Shown here: piece after piece, positions 20,098-24,441 of the stretch
Numbering within the stretch: position 1 is the first letter of the stretch
How the letters are laid out: each line of letters opens with the position of its first letter
From: JBBSHS01 sp038232515
GTDB lineage: Bacteria > Actinomycetota > Acidimicrobiia > Acidimicrobiales > JAUJNH01
Assembly: GCA_038232515.1 (NCBI GenBank)
Contig: JBBSHS010000036.1
Span: 1-24,441, forward strand
Direction: 5' to 3'
Length of the DNA stretch: 24,441 bases
Made by a program: the position numbers and the translations under genes
The notes under the pieces: generated by a model
Told to the model about the DNA's origin: nothing
What the model saw: the letters and a program-made list of their open reading frames with translations, nothing else
Database searches by the model: none

Positions 20098-20924
20098 GCC
20101 GACTCGACAGGGTGGTCGGGCCGGTCGGAAGAGCCGAGGAAGCGGCTGAGATATCCCAGCACGGCGGCACCGGCGTCGACGGTGCCGACGACCCCGGGCA
20201 CGGCCCCGAGCCGGACCCATCCGACCAGGCGGGGAACGGCGATGGAGCCGTAGAAAGGCAGGCGGCCGAGACGGATGGCCCGGTGGACGGCGAACGCGAC
20301 CAGACCGGGAGGCACGCCCGACCAGACGGCGGGGTCGACCTCCATGCGGTCGGCCACCATGGCCCGGTTGAGCCATCGGGTGCTGACCGGTCCGGGGTTC
20401 ACGCATGTCACCACCACCCCCCGGCCGCCCACCTCCCGGCGCAAGCCCTCGCTGAAGCCCTGCACGGCGAACTTGGTGGCGCAGTACACCGAAACCGGGG
20501 GCACGCTTACGAATCCGGCGATCGAGGCGATGTTGCACACGTGGCCGTGGCGGCGCTCGAGCATGCCCGGGAGCACCCGTTGGGTCAGGTCGATGAGGGC
20601 CATGACGTTCGTCTCGAACAGGCCCCGTGTGGCCGCCGCCGGCATCTGCTCCACCATCCCGGTCCAGCCCACACCGGCGTTGTTGACCAGCACGTCGACC
20701 CGGCCGCCGGCGGCGTCGATGATCCTGGCCCGGTCGGTGTCGATGGTGACGTCGGCCACCACCGGGGTGATGCGGTCGGAGCGGTCGGCCACCTCGTGGA
20801 GCCGTTCGGCGTTGCGGCCTACGGCCACCACCTGGGCCCCCCGACGGGCCAGCAACAGGGCGGTGGACCGGCCGATGCCCGAGCTGGCCCCCGTGACCAC
20901 CACCCGGCTGTCGCGTATGCGCAT
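20058..20924 (-). CDS. Short-chain dehydrogenase/reductase (SDR)
   Basis: The 288-residue enzyme has the classical SDR Rossmann motif TGASSGIG (11-18), the strand motif NNAG (81-84), catalytic Ser134 in NIASIAG and Tyr147-x3-Lys151 in YCATKFA. The GRN at the end of the second strand (37-38) favours NADP(H). The C-terminal 70 residues carry a hydrophobic stretch (GTVDAGAAVLGYLSRFLG) that could bind a membrane surface, followed by an acidic, Pro-rich tail. The substrate is unknown. ATG 20924 is preceded by CAGACT-CACGGG, a weak leaderless arrangement, and the upstream in-frame extension to 21041 is not needed. The 3' end overlaps the MFS gene by 40 bp. Confidence 0.9.
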   Translation of the reverse strand: MRIRDSRVVVTGASSGIGRSTALLLARRGAQVVAVGRNAERLHEVADRSDRITPVVADVTIDTDRARIIDAAGGRVDVLVNNAGVGWTGMVEQMPAAATRGLFETNVMALIDLTQRVLPGMLERRHGHVCNIASIAGFVSVPPVSVYCATKFAVQGFSEGLRREVGGRGVVVTCVNPGPVSTRWLNRAMVADRMEVDPAVWSGVPPGLVAFAVHRAIRLGRLPFYGSIAVPRLVGWVRLGAVPGVVGTVDAGAAVLGYLSRFLGSSDRPDHPVESAQPAVPESPDDPA

Positions 20925-21074
20925 CCCGTGAGTCTGGCCGGGCGGATCGACCTGACCGGTACGGCGTCGACGATCCACCACACCCTCGCTGTTCTCGTGG
21001 GCCCATATGGGGGCGATCAATGGTCGTGAGGCACTGACCACCCCCAGATGAGCCCATCCAAACCGGCTGACGGA

Positions 21075-21080
21075 TAGGTT
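21075..21080 (+). promoter_or_regulatory. -10 box for leaderless GNAT transcript
   Basis: TAGGTT, identical to the hexamer before hemQ, ends 8 nt before the GTG start at 21089. No Shine-Dalgarno sequence is visible. Confidence 0.55.
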
Positions 21081-21088
21081 CGGCGGCC

Positions 21089-21538
21089 GTGCCCGAGGTC
21101 GAGATCGCCGAGGTCGTCACCACCGAGCTGGTCGAGGCCTTTGCCCGCCTGGTGCCTCAGCTGTCACGGTCGTCTCCGCCCCCCACCGAGGCCGAGCTGC
21201 GGGAGCTGACCGGCTCGCCGACCACGACGGTGTTCGTCTCGCGGGGGTCCGACGGCACCATCACCGGGACGCTGTCGCTCGTCGTGTTCCGTATCCCCAC
21301 CGGTCTGCGGGCATGGATCGAGGACGTGGTCGTCGACCAGGGCGCCCGCGGTCAGGGCACGGGCGAGGCGCTCACCTCGGCGGCCCTGGCTCGGGCCGCC
21401 GAGCTGGGGGCCCGTACCGTCGATCTCACCAGCCGCCCCGGCCGGGAGAAGGCCAACCGCCTCTACCAGCGACTCGGTTTCCGTCGCCGCGACACCAACT
21501 GCTACCGCTATGAGAGCCACGGGGGCCAGCTCAGCTGA
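21089..21538 (+). CDS. GNAT family N-acetyltransferase
   Basis: The 149-residue single-domain protein transfers an acetyl group from acetyl-CoA. Motif A is clear: AWIEDVVVDQGARGQGTGEALTSAAL (about 75-100), with ARGQGTGEA forming the pyrophosphate-binding loop, and KANRLYQRLGFRRRDTNCYRY near the C-terminus is motif B. The N-terminal part (VEAFARLVPQLSR...LRELTGSP) resembles a subgroup of small actinobacterial GNATs. The acceptor is unknown. It is followed by the citrate synthase gene after 94 nt with its own promoter, so the two are probably separate units. Confidence 0.85.
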   Translation: MPEVEIAEVVTTELVEAFARLVPQLSRSSPPPTEAELRELTGSPTTTVFVSRGSDGTITGTLSLVVFRIPTGLRAWIEDVVVDQGARGQGTGEALTSAALARAAELGARTVDLTSRPGREKANRLYQRLGFRRRDTNCYRYESHGGQLS

Positions 21539-21596
21539 GCTGCTCCGTCGGATAGATCCGGCCCGCGGTCCGGCAGCCGTCAAGCCGGGTCCAGCC

Positions 21597-21602
21597 TACG
21601 AT
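21597..21602 (+). promoter_or_regulatory. -10 box for gltA
   Basis: TACGAT matches TAnnnT. It is followed after about 20 nt by GAGGAG (21622-21627) and GTG 21633, so unlike several neighbours this gene should have a short leader with a ribosome-binding site. Confidence 0.45.
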
Positions 21603-21632
21603 GCGCGACGCACGCCGACCCGAGGAGCGCAG

Positions 21633-22925
21633 GTGGACGAGACCGTCACGATCACCGACAACCGCACCGGCAAGTCGGTCGACGTCCCCATCGTCAACGG
21701 CGGCATCGACGCCGGAGCCCTGCAGGGCGTCGCTCCCGGCATCTGGTTCTACGACCCCGGTTACATGACCACCGCCGCCTGCTCGTCGGCCGTCACCTAC
21801 CTCGACGGCGAAGCCGGCATCCTGCGCTACCGCGGCTACCCGATCGAGCAGCTGGCCGAGAAGAGCACCTACCTGGAGGTGGCGTACCTCCTGTTGAAGG
21901 GAGAGCTGCCGACCCGGGTGCAGATGGACCAGTGGGTCCACGACGTCACCTACCACACCTTCCTGCACGAGAACGTCAAGAGATACATGGACGGCTTCCA
22001 CTACGACGCCCACCCGATGGGGATGCTGGTCTCCACCGTGGCCGCCCTGTCGACCTTCTATCCGGAAGCCAAGAACATCTCCGACCCCGCCGTCAGGGAG
22101 CGCCAGATCGTCCGCCTGGTGGCCAAGATGCCGACACTTGCTGCCTTCGCCCACCGTTTCAGCGTGGGCATGCCGTTCGTCTACCCCGACAACGACCTGT
22201 CGTACTGCGCCAACTTCTTGTCGATGATGTGGAAGCCGCGGTCGGGCGGGGCCACCTACGAACCCCATCCGGTCCTGGCCAAGGCCTTGGACCTGCTCTT
22301 CATACTTCACGCCGACCACGAGCAGAACTGCTCGACCACGGCCATGCGCACGGTTGGGTCGGCCCATGCCGACCCCTATTCGGCGACGGCCGCAGCCAGC
22401 GCCGCGTTGTACGGGCCCCGCCACGGCGGGGCCAACGAGGCGGTGCTGCGCATGCTCGTCGAGATCGGTTCGATGGACAACGTGCCGGCATTCGTCAAGA
22501 GCGTGAAGGAGGGCAGCGGCGGCCGCCTCCAGGGCTTCGGCCACCGGGTCTACAAGAGCTACGACCCGAGGGCCAAGATCATCAAGCGCACGGCCGAGGC
22601 GGTCTTCGAGGTCACCGGCAAGAACCCTCTGCTCGACATCGCACTGAAGCTCGAGGAGACGGCGCTCAGCGACGACTACTTCATCAGCCGCAGGCTGTAC
22701 CCGAATGTCGACTTCTACTCAGGGCTCATCTACCAGGCCATGGCCTTCCCGGTGGAGATGTTCACCGTCCTGTTCGCCATTCCCCGCACGTCGGGTTGGC
22801 TGGCCCACTGGATGGAGCTGATCGAGCAGGACTCCAGGATCGCCCGCCCCCGCCAGCTCTATGTCGGAGTGGACGAGCGTCGATTCGTGCCCCTCGCCGA
22901 CCGGAGAACCCCGGCCCAGGCCTAG
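21633..22925 (+). CDS. gltA: Citrate synthase (type II)
   Basis: The enzyme condenses oxaloacetate and acetyl-CoA to citrate, the entry step of the TCA cycle. The 430-residue length and motifs are those of hexameric, E. coli-type citrate synthase. Catalytic residues are in FILHADHEQNCSTT (224-236), His264 in GPRHGGANEA, His304 in GFGHRVYKSYDPR and Asp360 in PNVDFYSG. GTG 21633 is selected by GAGGAG and by the N-terminus DETVTITDNRTGKSVDVP, which matches the family; the in-frame extension to 21510 overlaps the GNAT gene. The stop codon TAG falls inside the terminal repeat of a small element at 22921-23031. Confidence 0.97.
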   Translation: MDETVTITDNRTGKSVDVPIVNGGIDAGALQGVAPGIWFYDPGYMTTAACSSAVTYLDGEAGILRYRGYPIEQLAEKSTYLEVAYLLLKGELPTRVQMDQWVHDVTYHTFLHENVKRYMDGFHYDAHPMGMLVSTVAALSTFYPEAKNISDPAVRERQIVRLVAKMPTLAAFAHRFSVGMPFVYPDNDLSYCANFLSMMWKPRSGGATYEPHPVLAKALDLLFILHADHEQNCSTTAMRTVGSAHADPYSATAAASAALYGPRHGGANEAVLRMLVEIGSMDNVPAFVKSVKEGSGGRLQGFGHRVYKSYDPRAKIIKRTAEAVFEVTGKNPLLDIALKLEETALSDDYFISRRLYPNVDFYSGLIYQAMAFPVEMFTVLFAIPRTSGWLAHWMELIEQDSRIARPRQLYVGVDERRFVPLADRRTPAQA

Positions 22926-23031
22926 TGCTTCGTCGCGGATTTGCCTTGGTGGGCTCACGCCGCAATCTGTTGATGCTGGGCGCGCCGCGGTGCCGGACGG
23001 TGCCATGCCATTTCGCAGGCGGACCACTAGG
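22921..23031. mobile_element. MITE-like 111-bp element with terminal inverted repeats
   Basis: CCTAGTG at 22921-22927 and CACTAGG at 23025-23031 are perfect 7-bp inverted ends. The match extends to 11 of the outer 14 bp (CCTAGTGnTnCGnC). The interior has no ORF with coding character and, in its first half, is visibly less GC-rich than its surroundings. It holds no transposase, so if mobile it would depend on one elsewhere. The left end includes the gltA stop codon. A chance inverted repeat cannot be excluded. Confidence 0.4.
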
Positions 23032-23083
23032 ACGGCCGCCCCGCCGGCCGGGATGAGTGGCGGGCGGTCGGCGGAGCCGACGG

Positions 23084-23089
23084 TAGCCT
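23084..23089 (+). promoter_or_regulatory. -10 box for leaderless gtrA-like transcript
   Basis: TAGCCT ends exactly 7 nt before ATG 23097. The intervening GAGGGGA could alternatively serve as a ribosome-binding site for a longer transcript. Confidence 0.5.
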
Positions 23090-23096
23090 GAGGGGA

Positions 23097-23591
23097 ATGG
23101 ACCTTTCCCGCCAGGGCCTCTTCGCGTACGCACGGTCGTCCGAGGGCACCAAGTTGTTCCGCTACACCATGGTCTCGGTGATCTCGGTGGTGATCAGCGA
23201 GCTGGTGCTGTTCGGCGCCCTTCACCTGATGGACGCGGTGTGGGCCAACGTCGTTGCCGTCATGGTGGGCACCATTCCGTCGTACGAGCTCAACCGCCGG
23301 TGGGCGTGGGGCAAGACGGGAAAGGGCCACCTTTGGAGGGAAGTGGCGCCCTTCTGGGTGCTGTCCTTCATCGGCCTGCTCGTGTCCACGGGGGCCGTGG
23401 CCGTCGCCGCCACGTATGTGGGCCACAACCCGGCCACCCTTGGCGGCAAGCTCGTGATCAACGCCACCACCCTCGGGGCCTTCGGTGTGCTGTGGGTCGG
23501 TAAGTTCGTGGTCTTCAACAAGGTGCTGTTCGCTCACCGCCCCGCCGAACTCGACCCCGTGTTCGACGGGCGCTCGGGCTTCCCGACCTGA
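23097..23591 (+). CDS. GtrA family membrane protein
   Basis: The 164-residue protein has four hydrophobic segments (about 23-43, 46-65, 84-105 and 122-142) with the family pattern RYTMVSVISVVISELVLF, NVVAVMVGTIPSYELNRRWAWG, where the Asn-Arg-x-Trp motif between helices 2 and 3 is typical of GtrA. GtrA proteins are proposed to flip or translocate polyprenyl-phosphate-linked sugars for cell-surface polysaccharide or teichoic/arabinogalactan modification. No glycosyltransferase is adjacent. The stop codon overlaps the start of the next gene (TGATG), so the two are co-translated. Confidence 0.87.
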   Translation: MDLSRQGLFAYARSSEGTKLFRYTMVSVISVVISELVLFGALHLMDAVWANVVAVMVGTIPSYELNRRWAWGKTGKGHLWREVAPFWVLSFIGLLVSTGAVAVAATYVGHNPATLGGKLVINATTLGAFGVLWVGKFVVFNKVLFAHRPAELDPVFDGRSGFPT

Positions 23592-24220
23592 TGCTCAGGC
23601 CATCGCCCCTCGACGAACGGGCGTTGGCCGCCAGTCGGGCCGCCAAAGGGTTCATGCCCGAGGATGAGGGAACGGCGCTGCACGACGCGGCGGTGGCCGC
23701 CGGGGGCCCCCTTTTGGAAGTCGGGACCTACTGCGGCAAGTCCGCCGTGTGGCTCGGCTCCGCCGCCCGCCGCCGCTCGACCGTGCTCTTCACGGTCGAC
23801 CACCATCGCGGCTCGGAGGAGAACCAGGCTGGATGGCCGCACCACGACGCCGAGATGGTGGACCCGGCCACCGGCCGGATGGACACGCTGCCCTGGTTCC
23901 GCCGCACCATCGAGGCCGCAGGGCTGGAAGACTCGGTGGTGGGCGTGGTGGGGGAGTCGGCCACGGTGGCCCGCTGGTGGTCCACGCCGCTCGGCCTCCT
24001 GTTCGTCGACGGCGGTCACGGTGAGGCGGCGGTGCGGGCGGACGAGGCGGCCTGGCTGCCCAAGGTCCGCCACGGCGGCACCCTCGCCATACACGACGTG
24101 TTCGCCGACCCCACCGACGGTGGACGGCCCCCGTACGAGCTGTGGCGCCGCTGCCTCGACTCCGGCCGCTGGCAGGACGTCGGCGCCCGAGGCAGTCTGA
24201 GGCTGCTGCACCGCAGTTGA
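23591..24220 (+). CDS. Class I SAM-dependent methyltransferase-like protein
   Basis: The 209-residue protein matches the Methyltransf_24 type: LLEVGTYCGKSAVWLG (41-56) is the SAM-binding motif I, LFTVDHHRGSEEN (66-78) supplies the acidic ribose-binding residue, and LLFVDGGHGEAAVRADEAAWLPKVRHGGTLAIHDVF (about 134-169) is the motif following strand 4/5 with the DGGH signature seen in this group. Methyl acceptor is unknown; such enzymes often act on sugars or small metabolites. ATG 23591 overlaps the GtrA-like stop, so a role connected to cell-surface glycan export is possible but only inferred. Confidence 0.8.
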   Translation: MLRPSPLDERALAASRAAKGFMPEDEGTALHDAAVAAGGPLLEVGTYCGKSAVWLGSAARRRSTVLFTVDHHRGSEENQAGWPHHDAEMVDPATGRMDTLPWFRRTIEAAGLEDSVVGVVGESATVARWWSTPLGLLFVDGGHGEAAVRADEAAWLPKVRHGGTLAIHDVFADPTDGGRPPYELWRRCLDSGRWQDVGARGSLRLLHRS

Positions 24221-24232
24221 CCAATCTGGTCA
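24218..24232. terminator. Small hairpin spanning two convergent stop codons
   Basis: TGACCA-ATC-TGGTCA is a perfect 6-bp inverted repeat. Each end is the TGA stop of one of the two convergent genes. It is short and has no U-tract, so termination activity is uncertain. Confidence 0.35.
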
Positions 24233-24441
24233 GCCCGGATCGCGGCCCGCCAGTCCCAGCAGCCTGTCCTGGAGCGGAGCGTCATCGGGCACCTCGATCC
24301 TGGGCCCGAAAACTCCCATCGCCCGCCATTGCTCCGCCTCGGGCCCGATCAGGTCCCACATGCCCTGGACCAGGTCGTCTGGCAGCTTGGTGTCGGCCCC
24401 GGTCATCTTGGCGATGTCAAAGGCACGAAAGCCCCTGAAGC
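24230..24441 (-). CDS. TIGR03086-like metal-binding (DinB/MDMPI superfamily) protein, partial
   Basis: The C-terminal 69 residues of a protein run off the window's right edge; the N-terminus is missing. The sequence includes AFDIAKMTGADTKLPDDLV and ends GVFGPRIEVPDDAPLQDRLLGLAGRDPG. This closely fits the C-terminus of TIGR03086 proteins, an actinobacterial family in the mycothiol-dependent maleylpyruvate isomerase/DinB superfamily, with FDI(G/A)(R)(A)TG, LPDD, (F)FGP and D(A)PLQDRLL(A)L(L)GR at matching positions. Metal-binding histidines would lie in the missing N-terminal part. It is convergent with the methyltransferase gene, 9 nt apart. Confidence 0.75.
   Translation of the reverse strand, partial: FRGFRAFDIAKMTGADTKLPDDLVQGMWDLIGPEAEQWRAMGVFGPRIEVPDDAPLQDRLLGLAGRDPG

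Noticed and set aside
19207..21123. 638-residue minus-strand frame
   Set aside because: It is a shifted or antisense reading of the MFS and SDR genes.

Overview
The window is very GC-rich bacterial DNA with dense, high-GC3 coding, short intergenic gaps and many stop/start overlaps. The gene content suggests an actinomycete (Actinomycetota), plausibly an uncultured Acidimicrobiia-type lineage: a CIRCE-controlled groEL without groES, an actinobacterial-type coproheme decarboxylase, a mycobacterial-style cbs/cystathionine gamma-synthase pair, a PAC2 protein, a DUF2993 protein and a TIGR03086-type protein. The phylum is fairly secure; the class is inference. No rRNA, tRNA, phage, CRISPR array or intact insertion sequence was seen, so this is mainly chromosomal housekeeping DNA.

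Layout. 1-255: hairpin-forming repeats, a groEL promoter and a CIRCE operator. 256-1869: groEL, followed by a strong hairpin. 2001-2684: chdC/hemQ. 2766-4952: a same-strand cluster of two possible minicistrons, larE-like sulfurtransferase, DUF2993 lipid-binding protein and a conserved unknown. 5095-5544: a degenerate receiver-like protein; 5598-5792 (minus): a four-cysteine small protein. 5941-8130: a CoA-disulfide-reductase-like flavoprotein and a NUDIX hydrolase. 8150-8632 (minus): an unknown protein, separated by 300 bp of tandem palindromic repeats from a lipoprotein metallopeptidase (8933-10381). 10421-11968 (minus): a membrane-anchored TIMP/NTR-like protein and a PAC2 protein. 12051-15705: cystathionine beta-synthase with an extra 100-residue N-terminal domain, cystathionine gamma-synthase/lyase and a rhomboid protease. 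15772-18475 (minus): DUF1800 followed by the Tat-exported DUF1501 protein. 18706-20097: MFS exporter, overlapping tail-to-tail with an SDR oxidoreductase (minus). 21089-22925: GNAT acetyltransferase and citrate synthase. 22921-23031: a small MITE-like element. 23097-24220: GtrA protein and a methyltransferase. 24230-24441 (minus): C-terminal end of a TIGR03086-type protein.

Functional links. cbs plus metB gives (reverse) transsulfuration between homocysteine, cystathionine and cysteine. DUF1800 and DUF1501 are a widely paired couple of unknown function. The metallopeptidase and the TIMP-like protein are convergent neighbours that both face outward from the membrane. Many genes start 6-9 nt after a TAnnnT -10 box, so leaderless transcription looks common here.

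The least expected features are the palindrome array at 8712-8850, the tandemly duplicated promoter at 8858-8911, the N-terminal domain fused to cystathionine beta-synthase, the stop/start minicistron chain before larE, and the inverted-repeat element that supplies the citrate synthase stop codon. No complete undescribed defence or biosynthetic system could be recognised.
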